Shown here: positions 5,400-13,320 of the stretch, one piece after another
Layout of the letters: every line of letters starts with the position of its first letter
Numbering within the stretch: position 1 is the stretch's first letter
DNA from: Chloroflexia bacterium
Lineage (GTDB): Bacteria > Chloroflexota > Chloroflexia > QHBQ01 > JADMIH01
Assembly (NCBI GenBank): GCA_025927935.1
Contig: JAICKM010000049.1
Span: 1-17,563, forward strand
Length of the DNA stretch: 17,563 nt
Direction: 5' to 3'
Notes under the pieces: model-generated
Told to the model about the DNA's origin: nothing
Database searches by the model: none
The model's input: only the letters and a program-made list of their open reading frames with translations
Program-made: the position numbers and the translations under genes

Positions 5400-7586
5400 T
5401 CAAGGGTTATAGGCCCGATAGATCATCTTGGCTAACTGGCCGCGGGTGACGTTCGCCGCGGGGCGGAACGTATTATCGGCGTACCCGCTGATGATGCCGT
5501 GCGCGAAAGCGGTTTCCACGTAGCTGTAGAACGGATTCGCGGCCGGCACGTCGAGGAAGTGCGGCCCGCCGGTGGTCGTAATGGGCCAGCCGCGCGTGCC
5601 GACCAGCAGCTTGGCGAACTGAGCGCGCGTGACCGCGCTACTGGGGCGGAAGGTGCCGTCGCTGTAGCCACTCAACACGCCGCGGTTATAGGCCGTCTCG
5701 ATGTAGGGGTAGAAAACGCTGCCCGGCGGCACGTCACTGAAGTGCGGCCCGCCGGTGGTGTCCAGCGGCCACCCCGCCGCCAGCGCCAGCATCTTGCTCA
5801 CCTGGGCGCGCGTGGCGGCGGCAGTGGGCCGGAAGCTCAGCGTGCCGTCCTCGTTGTCATAGCCGGCGATGATCCCCGCGCCGGCGCACCAGTTGATCTC
5901 AGTATAAAACAGGCCGTCCGGCGGCACGTCCGTGAAGCGCTGGCCGGGCGCGAGGGTCGGCGTGGGCGCCGGCGTGGCCGAGGGCACCGGCGTGGCGGAG
6001 GGCGCCGGCGTGGGCGGAGGGCCGCTGCACGTCGGGAAGCGAAAGGCGCCGATGCGCGTGCTCCAGTTCTCGTAGCTGTCATGGGCAAAATATTCGTTGG
6101 TGTACCAGAAGGTGCAATCGTCGACCGGGTCGATGGCGATACGGCTGTAATGGCCCCAGCGTGTGGTGCCCGTCTCCACCCCCGTGGCGGCGATGATCGT
6201 GCCCTCGCCCTGGCCCAACGTGCCCAGCGGATCGGTCGCCAGCCGGCCCGCATAGCGCACAGCCGGGGCGAACTTGCTGCTGGAGGTGCTGTAGCCCAGC
6301 GCGATGTCGCCCGCGCCGTCCATGGCCGCGCTGCCCAACCAGCGCGCCAGCGAGTCCGGCGCGTAGGTGCCCTGCTGATAGAGGACCGGGCTACTGCTAG
6401 GATTGCGGATCTCGTACCAGCGCACCCCGGCAATCGAGCGCCCGGCGGCCACGGTGTGGTTCAGCACCAGCGACTCGTGGTCGCCGAAATTGCGATAGCC
6501 CACCCGCGACATGAGGAACCCGCCCATCGCGGCCAATAGCTTCTGGCTACGCGGTTGCGGGATCAGCCCGCCATCGAGGTAGGTCCAGGGATCGACAGGC
6601 AGGGTGACCGTCGCGTTGAACGTGGACTGCGCCGGCTGCGCCCAATCCACGTGGAATCCGTAAAGCTGGAGCTGCGGCGGACCGCCCGGCGGCGCGAGAC
6701 CGACAAAGGGATTCGGCGCCCCCGCGGGCGGCAGGATCGCGCCGTCCAGGTCGGCGGGCAGCATGTGCATCACCTGGGGCAACGGGGCCGCCGTGGTCTG
6801 GAAGGTGGCCGCCTGGCCCTGCAACATCGCCGCCCGGTCGAAGACGAACGGCTGCTGGCCGATCACCTGGGTCGAGCCGGGCACCTGCATGTTGATGTCG
6901 AGATAATAGCCGTCGGGCCAGATCGCCAGCTTGGGATAGTCGGGATAATTGTTGGTGCTGAGCTTAAACGCATAGCGATACCAGGCCCCGGTCGGGTCGC
7001 TGGTCGCCGAGACAGCGATACAGATATCGTTGGGGTCGTTGAAGTCGTTGCCCAGCGCACTGAGCACCCAGCGGTCGGCCAGGGCGTCGTAGAGCACGAT
7101 GGGATCGAGGCCAACGGTGGGTTCGCATCCGCTGCCGAAGCCGCCCCAGAGGGCGGCGATGGACACCGGCCCGGTACGCGCGCTGCCGGTTTTGGTCCAG
7201 ACTTGCACGGTAAAGTTGACCGCCTGCACGTAGTCGGTGCGGCCCACCGCACCGTTGGTGTCGGGCGGCGAGCAATCGCAGCCGGAGGCCGCGCGGCTGA
7301 TCCCGTCCCAGCTCAGGTAAGGGGCGGGCATGGCCGGCAGCGCGAGATTGAGATCGGCGCCGGGCGCGGCGGTGGGCACGGCGGGCGGCAGGCGCTGCCC
7401 GCGGGCGACGGGCAGGCTGTTTAGCGGAGGCGAGAGATCATGCTTCAACGCGGGCCCCACGCGCATGCCGGGCGCCGGCGCCGGCGGGGCGCCAGGGGCC
7501 GCCCGCACCCAGCCTGCCGCCAGTGCGGCCGCCATAAGCATGCCCAGGACGAGCGCAACGCGGACGCGCAACCGCAGAGGTTTCAT
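5400..7586 (-). CDS. Large secreted protein with three C-terminal SLH domains
   Basis: This 728-residue protein has a Sec signal peptide (MKPLRLRVRVALVLGMLMAA, cleavage probably near VRA-AP at about 29-30). A roughly 490-residue extracellular domain opens with CSPPDTNGAVGRTDYVQAVN. That pattern recurs in secreted proteins of unknown function and probably folds as beta sheets. A Pro/Thr/Ser linker (about 521-550) leads to three S-layer homology domains at about 551-606, 616-667 and 677-728. Each has the pattern F-x-D-V, FY, G-(I/V)-(I/L)-x-GY, TFRP or SFRP and TR. SLH domains bind secondary cell-wall polymers, often pyruvylated, so the protein should be anchored to the cell surface. The TRAE-type motif is degenerate (TRAQ, TRAQ, TRGQ). 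The ribosome binding site is weak (GAGAAAG near 7596-7602). The function of the large domain is unknown. Confidence 0.85.
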   Translation of the reverse strand: MKPLRLRVRVALVLGMLMAAALAAGWVRAAPGAPPAPAPGMRVGPALKHDLSPPLNSLPVARGQRLPPAVPTAAPGADLNLALPAMPAPYLSWDGISRAASGCDCSPPDTNGAVGRTDYVQAVNFTVQVWTKTGSARTGPVSIAALWGGFGSGCEPTVGLDPIVLYDALADRWVLSALGNDFNDPNDICIAVSATSDPTGAWYRYAFKLSTNNYPDYPKLAIWPDGYYLDINMQVPGSTQVIGQQPFVFDRAAMLQGQAATFQTTAAPLPQVMHMLPADLDGAILPPAGAPNPFVGLAPPGGPPQLQLYGFHVDWAQPAQSTFNATVTLPVDPWTYLDGGLIPQPRSQKLLAAMGGFLMSRVGYRNFGDHESLVLNHTVAAGRSIAGVRWYEIRNPSSSPVLYQQGTYAPDSLARWLGSAAMDGAGDIALGYSTSSSKFAPAVRYAGRLATDPLGTLGQGEGTIIAATGVETGTTRWGHYSRIAIDPVDDCTFWYTNEYFAHDSYENWSTRIGAFRFPTCSGPPPTPAPSATPVPSATPAPTPTLAPGQRFTDVPPDGLFYTEINWCAGAGIIAGYDNEDGTLSFRPTAAATRAQVSKMLALAAGWPLDTTGGPHFSDVPPGSVFYPYIETAYNRGVLSGYSDGTFRPSSAVTRAQFAKLLVGTRGWPITTTGGPHFLDVPAANPFYSYVETAFAHGIISGYADNTFRPAANVTRGQLAKMIYRAYNP

Positions 7587-8020
7587 AGCTATTCACTTTC
7601 TCGCCGGAATCAGGGCGGGGAATCTGCGCGAATCTGCGTGCCACCCATTCCAGGCGATGGGCGGCGAACCGGGCATTCCTCAGTTAGGCAAGTTAAATCG
7701 CAACCGGAAGCGCGTGATTTGTGCCCAGGCCGGCAAGGGGTGGCGGCGCCAATCGGTGAGGTGGGATTGGATGGGCACAAAGGGCAAGCGCCGAAACGTT
7801 ATCGGGAAGCGACCGGATGTGATCCGCGCAGAACGTCAACGGAGAGGCCGCACAACGGCCGCGAGGCGCTCTCCATACCGCTATTCTAACAGATCAACCT
7901 GCCCGCTACAATCGATTCACGACGCGAATGAGGACCAGCCCGGCCCCGTAGACCGCCCAACTGCCCCTGCGTCACTGGCGCTCGGTCGAAAGATGGAGGC
8001 AAAGTCGGGACAAACACCGC
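7587..8020. other. Long divergent intergenic region
   Basis: The region separates the minus-strand SLH gene from the plus-strand DUF4260 gene. It contains a decamer pair, GAATCTGCGC/GAATCTGCGT (7620-7639), of a dispersed-repeat type. It also contains a candidate minus-strand promoter for the SLH gene: TTGTAG (7906-7911) and TAGAAT (7883-7888) with a 17-base spacer, read on the minus strand, which would give a leader of about 290 bases. Open frames cross it, but none has a ribosome binding site or a recognisable product. I see no RNA gene. Confidence 0.4.
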
Positions 8021-8049
8021 TTGGCAATTATAGAATGATATTCTATAAT
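8021..8049 (+). promoter_or_regulatory. Strong sigma-70-type promoter of the DUF4260 gene
   Basis: TTGGCA (8021-8026, five of six matches to the -35 consensus) and a perfect TATAAT (8044-8049) are separated by exactly 17 bases. Transcription should start near 8056, giving a leader of roughly 58 bases before ATG 8114. This is the best promoter match in the window. Confidence 0.7.
8027..8049. promoter_or_regulatory. Operator-like dyad 1 over spacer and -10
   Basis: A perfect inverted repeat with 10-base arms ATTATAGAAT and ATTCTATAAT around GAT. It fills the whole promoter spacer and the -10 hexamer, so a bound protein would block RNA polymerase. Confidence 0.6.
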
Positions 8050-8056
8050 CGAAGCA

Positions 8057-8071
8057 TAGAACATAGTTCTA
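8057..8071. promoter_or_regulatory. Operator-like dyad 2 at the transcription start
   Basis: TAGAAC and GTTCTA around ATA form a perfect six-base-arm dyad, with partial extension to GCAT and ATGC outside. It shares the pattern TAGAAY-N3-RTTCTA with dyad 1. The centres are 26 bases apart, about 2.5 helical turns. Confidence 0.55.
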
Positions 8072-8113
8072 GATGCACTCTCAAGAAGCCGATAACGATG
8101 GAGGTACAATCCG

Positions 8114-8503
8114 ATGCTGATCCAATCGCTGACGCGCCCGGCAGTGCTGCTGCGGGTGGAAGGCGGGGCGCTGCTGCTGGCGGTCCTCGTGCTCTATGGG
8201 CAGACGGGCGGAAACTGGTTGCTGTTTGTCCTGTTACTACTGGCGCCCGACCTGGCGGCGCTGGGCTACCGGGCGGGCAACGCCGTCGGGGCGACCCTAT
8301 ATAACCTGGCCCACACCGAGATCTTCCCGGCCCTGCTGGCCGCCGCGGGGTTGCTGGGCGGGCAACCGCTGCTTCTGGGGCTGGCGCTGATCTGGTTCGC
8401 CCATATCGGCATGGACCGGATGCTGGGGTACGGGTTGAAATACGCGTCCGGCTTCAAGCACACTCACCTGAGCGCGGAGGCATCGACGCACGGACCGCGT
8501 TAG
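8114..8503 (+). CDS. DUF4260-family membrane protein
   Basis: This 129-residue protein matches the DUF4260 pattern. It has an N-terminal RVEGGALLLAVLVLYG helix and a conserved WLLFVLLLLAPDLAALGY segment, then YNLAHT, ALIWFAHIGMDRMLGYGLKY and the GFKHTHL ending. Three or four hydrophobic helices predict an inner-membrane protein. The conserved His, Asp and Arg residues of the AHIGMDR segment are present, but no biochemical function is established for the family. GGAGG at 8100-8104, nine bases upstream, supports ATG 8114. The gene is alone on its strand with its own strong promoter and two dyads, which suggests it is tightly repressed and induced by some signal. No regulator gene lies beside it. 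Confidence 0.82.
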   Translation: MLIQSLTRPAVLLRVEGGALLLAVLVLYGQTGGNWLLFVLLLLAPDLAALGYRAGNAVGATLYNLAHTEIFPALLAAAGLLGGQPLLLGLALIWFAHIGMDRMLGYGLKYASGFKHTHLSAEASTHGPR

Positions 8504-8515
8504 CAGGCGGCCCCG

Positions 8516-8535
8516 GTGATTTTACGTGATTTTAC
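8516..8535 (+). repeat. Tandem decamer GTGATTTTAC x2
   Basis: Two perfect adjacent copies of GTGATTTTAC begin 13 bases after the DUF4260 stop. They lie just upstream of a hairpin. Confidence 0.85.
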
Positions 8536-8541
8536 GATGTA

Positions 8542-8564
8542 CGGGCCGGTTTGCAACCGGCCCG
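8542..8564. terminator. Hairpin between convergent genes
   Basis: A perfect 10-base-pair stem, CGGGCCGGTT and AACCGGCCCG, encloses the loop TGC. It lies between the convergent DUF4260 and propeller genes. No T-run follows, so it is either a Rho-assisted or 3'-protecting structure or a dispersed palindromic repeat. Confidence 0.5.
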
Positions 8565-8623
8565 CCGCCCATCAGCATAAGCATGGTGGGCTACCGGGCG
8601 CGGGCAACTACGGCCTGGGGCGG

Positions 8624-10459
8624 TCACGGCGTGAGAAACGCTTCCCGCGCGAATGCGGTCACGCCCGTATCGAGGACCACATCCTGGTGGCCGTCATAGC
8701 TGCGGGCGTGCAACGCGCCGTCGGGCGTCACATAGGCCAGCAGATCGGCGCCCGCCCACCAGGGCGGCCCCAGGGGCGGCCAGAGGCGATCCACCGTCGC
8801 CGCATAGACGACGGTCGGGATACCTGTGAGCTGCCCGCGCGGCAGGCTGCGGAAGATATAGCGCTTGGGTCCACCAAAGCCGATGTTCGGGCCGGCCCCG
8901 GTAGCGTAGACAATATAGCCCCCGCGCAGCCAGGCGGCAAGCATGCGGTCGGCCCCGCCGGCCGATTCCGCAATCTCAGTCGCCCGATCGTACGGGTCAA
9001 TATAGACGAGCCGATCATCGGGCGGGCGGCTCGGCGACGTCACACGGGAGGCCACCAGGACCATCGCGCCGTCGGCAGTATCGGCGGCCAGAACGCGGGC
9101 CTCTTGCCGGTCGCTGAGATAAATATCGTACCAGGGCCGGTTCGGATGCACCGGATCAACCAGGCGGACGACCATGCCGCTATCGGTGGGCCAGATCACC
9201 AGCACCTGCCCGGTGCGCGGTCCGGTATCCACGACCTGGATCTGGACCTGGAAGTGGTCGTCGAAGGTGGCCGCCGGAACGCGCACCTCGGTGATCGCGA
9301 GGGGCGGGCGGATTCCCGCGGGGTCCACCAACATTACCGTGTTGGTGTAGGCGCGGGTTCCTGCTACCGGACGGTACGCGCTCACCACGAGATCTGGGCC
9401 GGCGGCAACGGGCAAATCGGGACTGGGCGCGCCGGGCAGGTCGGCCAGGTGGCGGGGATTACGGCCGGCGGCATCAGCCATGTATAGGCCGGTCTGCCCC
9501 CCGGCCCCGGTCAAGGCGCTCGTCTCGTAGAGCAGCAGATGCCGCCCATCCGGCGCGGGGCCGGCGACGATCCAATTGGCTCCCAGGTCCGCCGGGCTAA
9601 TCGGGGCCGTAGTGCCGAAAGCCTGGTAGGCCACCAGGCGTTGCGGTACCGGGGCGCTGGCCGGGGCGCCGGGCAGCTCGTTGAGCGTGCGGATGCCCCA
9701 CACCCCGGCATCGGTGCAACGGAACAGATCGAAGCGGTCGGGATCGAGCGCGAGCACGGCGGGGGCGGTGCCGGCGCGGGCGCTCACCAGCACCCGGCGC
9801 ACCGGCAGGCGCCCCGGCGCGGGAGTCGGCGCCGGCTCCGGCCCGCGCCAGGCGGCATCGTAAACCAGGTCGCCGTCCGGACACGTCCCCAGCACCGTGC
9901 TGGTGCGGTCGCTGCCGGGCAGGGCGCGCCAGCCGCCCGCGTTATAGGTATACAGCCCTGGCGGGGTCGCATCCGGACGCAGGACCACGGTGTCGCTCAG
10001 GGTGGGCAGGTACACATGCTGCTCGACGGCGACCCGCAGGCGGGGCGTGTCGCGGTACTGCGGCCCCAGCGTGCGCAGCCGGGCCACCGGCGCCACCAAA
10101 TCTGTCCATTGCCTGGCGGCATCCGCTTTCAGCGCGGCGGTGTAGGCCGCGCTGCGCGCGCTTTCCAGGCCGGCGGCATCGGCGGCACGCACATCGGCGT
10201 CGGCGTAGCCCGCCGCGGCGGTAAAGGCCCGCCGGGCGGCGGTCCAGTCCAGCGCGGCCATCGCCCGCGCCCCTTCGCGATAATGCGTCAGCCGGGTCTG
10301 CTGATCCCACCACTGCCACGAAGCAAAGCCGGTCACGGCCAGGACCAGCAGCAGGCCCAACACCAGTTCCCAGCGCGGCATCTGGGCCGCCGAGCGGGGC
10401 GGGGCAGGGTCCAGGTCCTCGATGGGTGCGAACGGCGCATGGGCGGGCGGCTCAGGCAC
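8624..10459 (-). CDS. Membrane-anchored protein with probable beta-propeller
   Basis: A short Pro-rich cytoplasmic tail precedes one transmembrane helix (about residues 32-50, ELVLGLLLVLAVTGFASWQWW). Next comes an alpha-helical stretch with repeat-like character (about 55-140, DWTAARRAFTAAAGY). The rest is a long beta-rich domain with blades resembling TolB/WD40-type propellers, for example DGRHLLLYETS followed by GLYMADAAGRNPRHLADLPG. The large domain should face outside the membrane. No enzyme motif is visible. I chose GTG 10459 (611 residues) because GGAGG lies eight bases upstream on the minus strand. The in-frame TTG at 10480, seven codons earlier, would place that site inside the gene. 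The gene diverges from the LuxR regulator gene. The function is unknown; a scaffold or sensor at the envelope is possible. Confidence 0.7.
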   Translation of the reverse strand: MPEPPAHAPFAPIEDLDPAPPRSAAQMPRWELVLGLLLVLAVTGFASWQWWDQQTRLTHYREGARAMAALDWTAARRAFTAAAGYADADVRAADAAGLESARSAAYTAALKADAARQWTDLVAPVARLRTLGPQYRDTPRLRVAVEQHVYLPTLSDTVVLRPDATPPGLYTYNAGGWRALPGSDRTSTVLGTCPDGDLVYDAAWRGPEPAPTPAPGRLPVRRVLVSARAGTAPAVLALDPDRFDLFRCTDAGVWGIRTLNELPGAPASAPVPQRLVAYQAFGTTAPISPADLGANWIVAGPAPDGRHLLLYETSALTGAGGQTGLYMADAAGRNPRHLADLPGAPSPDLPVAAGPDLVVSAYRPVAGTRAYTNTVMLVDPAGIRPPLAITEVRVPAATFDDHFQVQIQVVDTGPRTGQVLVIWPTDSGMVVRLVDPVHPNRPWYDIYLSDRQEARVLAADTADGAMVLVASRVTSPSRPPDDRLVYIDPYDRATEIAESAGGADRMLAAWLRGGYIVYATGAGPNIGFGGPKRYIFRSLPRGQLTGIPTVVYAATVDRLWPPLGPPWWAGADLLAYVTPDGALHARSYDGHQDVVLDTGVTAFAREAFLTP

Positions 10460-10624
10460 AGGCGCGACCTCCGTTTGCAAAGGGTATCATTTGCGGGCAA
10501 TGGGCACCCCGGTCGACGAGGTTCCTCCATAGAATAGCACATCCGGGTTCCTGGATGCGACTCGCGTCCAGACGGATCTGAAATCGGCGGTGGCTTCCGG
10601 CATGATGAAACCGGCGCAAAGTTG

Positions 10625-10645
10625 TGCTACAATCGCAATGTAGCA
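10625..10645. promoter_or_regulatory. Extended -10 promoter with overlapping dyad, upstream of the LuxR regulator
   Basis: TGCTACAAT (10625-10633) is an extended -10 element in which TACAAT matches the consensus at five of six positions; no good -35 is seen. An inverted repeat with arms TGCTACA (10625-10631) and TGTAGCA (10639-10645), spaced by seven bases, covers it. This suggests regulation of the gene starting about 105 bases downstream, possibly by its own product. Confidence 0.45.
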
Positions 10646-10732
10646 TCGTCCGGCAGGGAACCCGGCCCGCGTTCTTGTGGCTGTAGCGATGCAAGCGATC
10701 CGGTGGCAATCTATCACAATCCGGCCAGGAAC

Positions 10733-10754
10733 AGGATGGTGCAAGGATGGTGCA
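10733..10754 (+). repeat. Perfect 11-base tandem duplication across the LuxR gene start
   Basis: AGGATGGTGCA occurs twice in direct contact (10733-10743 and 10744-10754), so ATG is present twice. Only the second ATG (10747) opens the long frame. The first (10736) reads ten codons and then stops. Confidence 0.85.
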
Positions 10755-13320
10755 GGATTCGCCCGTGAGATCCGGCGCACTACAACCCGAGATGCCTGAA
10801 AGCGAGTTGAAAAGCGACCTGCCGGTGCTGGCCGGCAGACTGATCGGACGGCAGACGGAAATAGCCGCGGCGGGCCGGCTGCTAGCGCGGCCTGATGTCC
10901 GCCTGCTTACGCTCACCGGCGCGGGGGGAGTCGGCAAGACCCGGCTGGCGCTGGAGATCGCCGCGCAGCTTGCCGGCCCTGCCCGCGAGACGTATTTTGT
11001 GCCGCTGGCCCCGATACGTGACCCAGGTCTGGTCGCGTCGGCCATTGCCCAGGCCCTTGGCCTCCAGGAAAGCCAGGGGCACCCGATTCTCGAATATCTC
11101 AAACGGTATCTACATGGCCGATCCGCGCTGCTGGTGCTGGACAACTTTGAACAGGTCTCGGCAGCGGCGCTGGTGCTCTCCGAATTACTCAGCGCCTGCC
11201 CGCAGCTGAAGCTGCTGGTCACCAGTCGGGCCTCGCTGCACATCTACAGCGAGCACGAGTTTGCCGTCCCACCGCTGGGTCTGCCCACCTTGCACCACCG
11301 GGCCGGGCCGGTGGATCTGGCGCAGTCTCCGGCGGTGGCCCTCTTCGTGGAGCGCGCTCAGGCCGCCCGGTTCGATTTTGCGCTGACCGCCGAGAATGCC
11401 GGCGCCGTCAGCGAAATCTGTATCCGCCTGGACGGGTTGCCGCTCGCCATCGAATTGGCCGCCGCGCGCATCAAACTCCTCCCGGCCCAGGCGCTGCTGG
11501 CCCGCTTGCGGGGCACCGACCAGGGCGCCGGGCTCCAATTGCTGGTGAGTGGGGCGCGCGACTTGCCCGCCCGCCAGCAAACCATCCGCAATACCGTCGC
11601 CTGGAGCTACGATCTCCTAGATGGAGTTGAGCAGCGCCTGTTTCAGCAACTGGCCGTGTTCGTCGGCGGGTGTACGCTGGAGGCGGCTGAGGCCGTGTGC
11701 GGCGCCCCGGCGTCGGGCGATGTGCTCACCGGCATCGCCTCGCTCATCGACAAGAACCTGCTATATCAGCCGCCGCAACCGCCCGGCCGCGATCCCCCCA
11801 TCCGTATGCTCGAAACCATCCGCGAATATGCCGTGGAGCGGCTGGGCGAAAGCGGGGAATTAACGACGCTCCAGCGTGCCCACGCCGCATATTATTTGCA
11901 GATGGCGGAACAGGCCGAAGCAGGCTTGCACGGGGCACAGCAGGACAGGTGGTTAGGCCGGCTCGACGATGCGCACGACAATATGCGGGCCGCGCTCCAG
12001 TGGGCGGGGGACCACAACGAAAGTGAGAGCCTCCTGCGCCTCAGCAGTGCCTTGAGTTGGTACTGGTTTCTCCGCGGGTATCTGGCCGAAGGCCGCCGGT
12101 GGCTGGAACAGGCGGTGGCCCAGGCCGCCCCGCTGCCGCCCTCGCGCGCCCGTGCCAAAGCCCTGTGTAGTCTTAGCGATCTGACCCGCACCCAGAGCAA
12201 CTTTGAAACCGCGCGCTTGTTCGCCGAGGAGAGTGTGGCCCTCTTCCGCGCCCTCGGCGATCAGCAGGGGCTGGCGCAGGCGCTCAACAACCTCGGTATT
12301 GTGACCAAGCACCAGCGGCACTTCGCGCTGGCGCAGGCGCAATTCGAGGAGAGCTTGGCGGCGGGCCGGGCCGCGGGCGCCGCCTGGGAGACGGCCCTGG
12401 CCTTGTGGAACCTGGGCGACCTGGCAAACGCCGAAAACCACTACGACCTGGCCCTCCAGCAATTGAGCGAAAGCCTGGCGCTGTTCCGGGCGCTGGGCGA
12501 TAAATGGGGCATGGCCCAGGCCCTCAATAGCCTGGGCGAAGCCGCGCGCTGCCTGTGTGATTATGGGCAAGCGGGCGCCTTCTACGCAGAAAGCCTGGGT
12601 CTATTCCAGCAACTGGATAACCGGTGGCGCGTGGGCGCGGTGCTGCATAACCTGGGGCATATTGCCCAGCTTCATGGCGACAGCACCCAGGCCCTGGCGT
12701 TATTTCGCGAGAGCCTGACGATCTACCGTGAATTGGGGCACATCGCCGGTATGAGCGCATGTCTGGCCGGACTCGGTGGAGTCGCCGCGGCGCAAGGCCA
12801 ACTCCCGCTCGCGGCCTGGCTGTTGGCGGCGTCCAAAGGTCGCTTTGAGTCGCTCGGCATCTCGCTGCTATCGGCAGATCGCTTACAAAACGAGCGCAAT
12901 CTGGCCCTGGTACAGGCACAGCTAGATACCGAGTCATTTGCGGCGGCCTGGGCCGCGGGCCATGCAGCCACGCTGGAGCAAGCGCTGGCGTTGGCCCAAC
13001 AGGTGGCCGTCGCCTCCCGGCCGGCCCCCAGCGCCCCGCCCGGCCCGACCCCCTCCGGCCCGGCCGCCACGCACGAGGCCGATCAGGTACCCGCCACCGG
13101 CAGCGAGGCCGGCGGCGGCGCCAAGCACACCGAATTGACGGCACGCGAAGTAGAGGTGCTGCGCCTGGCGGCGGAAGGGCTGACCTATGCGCAGATGGGG
13201 CAAAGGCTGGTCGTGAGCCGCCGCACCGTCGATGCCCACCTCCGCTCCATCTACACTAAACTCGGTGTGACCTCGCGGAGCGCCGCTGTCCGCTACGCTC
13301 TGGATCATAACCTCCTGTAG
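10747..13320 (+). CDS. STAND ATPase / TPR / LuxR-type transcription regulator
   Basis: This 857-residue protein joins three modules. An NB-ARC-like ATPase carries Walker A GAGGVGKT at residues 58-65, Walker B LLVLDNFE at 128-135 and the sensor-type GLPLAIELAAAR at 230-241. An all-helical region of TPR-like repeats covers roughly 390-750, for example ALNNLGIVTKHQRHFALAQAQFEESL. After a Pro/Ala-rich linker (about 755-795), a LuxR/GerE helix-turn-helix sits at 797-857 (LTAREVEVLRLAAEGLTYAQ onward, with TVDAHLRSIYTKLGV as recognition region). Such STAND regulators bind ATP, oligomerise on a signal and activate promoters; the ligand is unknown. The start codon lies in an 11-base duplication, so its exact position is uncertain. 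It is unclear whether the following methyltransferase gene is a target. No convincing terminator follows. Confidence 0.9.
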   Translation: MVQDSPVRSGALQPEMPESELKSDLPVLAGRLIGRQTEIAAAGRLLARPDVRLLTLTGAGGVGKTRLALEIAAQLAGPARETYFVPLAPIRDPGLVASAIAQALGLQESQGHPILEYLKRYLHGRSALLVLDNFEQVSAAALVLSELLSACPQLKLLVTSRASLHIYSEHEFAVPPLGLPTLHHRAGPVDLAQSPAVALFVERAQAARFDFALTAENAGAVSEICIRLDGLPLAIELAAARIKLLPAQALLARLRGTDQGAGLQLLVSGARDLPARQQTIRNTVAWSYDLLDGVEQRLFQQLAVFVGGCTLEAAEAVCGAPASGDVLTGIASLIDKNLLYQPPQPPGRDPPIRMLETIREYAVERLGESGELTTLQRAHAAYYLQMAEQAEAGLHGAQQDRWLGRLDDAHDNMRAALQWAGDHNESESLLRLSSALSWYWFLRGYLAEGRRWLEQAVAQAAPLPPSRARAKALCSLSDLTRTQSNFETARLFAEESVALFRALGDQQGLAQALNNLGIVTKHQRHFALAQAQFEESLAAGRAAGAAWETALALWNLGDLANAENHYDLALQQLSESLALFRALGDKWGMAQALNSLGEAARCLCDYGQAGAFYAESLGLFQQLDNRWRVGAVLHNLGHIAQLHGDSTQALALFRESLTIYRELGHIAGMSACLAGLGGVAAAQGQLPLAAWLLAASKGRFESLGISLLSADRLQNERNLALVQAQLDTESFAAAWAAGHAATLEQALALAQQVAVASRPAPSAPPGPTPSGPAATHEADQVPATGSEAGGGAKHTELTAREVEVLRLAAEGLTYAQMGQRLVVSRRTVDAHLRSIYTKLGVTSRSAAVRYALDHNLL

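Noticed and set aside
4521..5435. Plus-strand open frame of 304 codons made of GVGV and VAVG repeats
   Set aside because: It is the reverse complement of the TP-rich lipoprotein tract and runs on through non-coding repeats. The minus-strand reading has a proper lipobox and ribosome binding site.
5499..6539. Long plus-strand open frame of 346 codons, with a second at 6555-7424
   Set aside because: They lie antisense to the SLH gene, whose signal peptide, domains and codon pattern are convincing. The translations are Arg/Gly/Ala-rich without a fold or ribosome binding site. High third-position GC produces such shadows.
8057..8071. LexA/SOS box
   Set aside because: The GAAC and GTTC arms are separated by three bases, whereas the Gram-positive-type SOS box needs four. 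The partner dyad has GAAT/ATTC.
10530..10536. TAGAAT half-sites here and at 7883-7888 as further copies of the DUF4260 operator
   Set aside because: Only single six-base half-sites without the matching arm. TAGAAT is also a common -10 variant, so there is no basis to link them.
8516..10537. Plus-strand open frames 8516-9487 and 9539-10537
   Set aside because: Antisense shadows of the anchored propeller gene: rich in Gly, Arg, His and Gln, with no recognisable motif.
10452..11243. Minus-strand open frame of 263 codons opposite the LuxR gene start
   Set aside because: The composition is Ser/Arg/Cys-rich and it is antisense to the well-supported ATPase domain.
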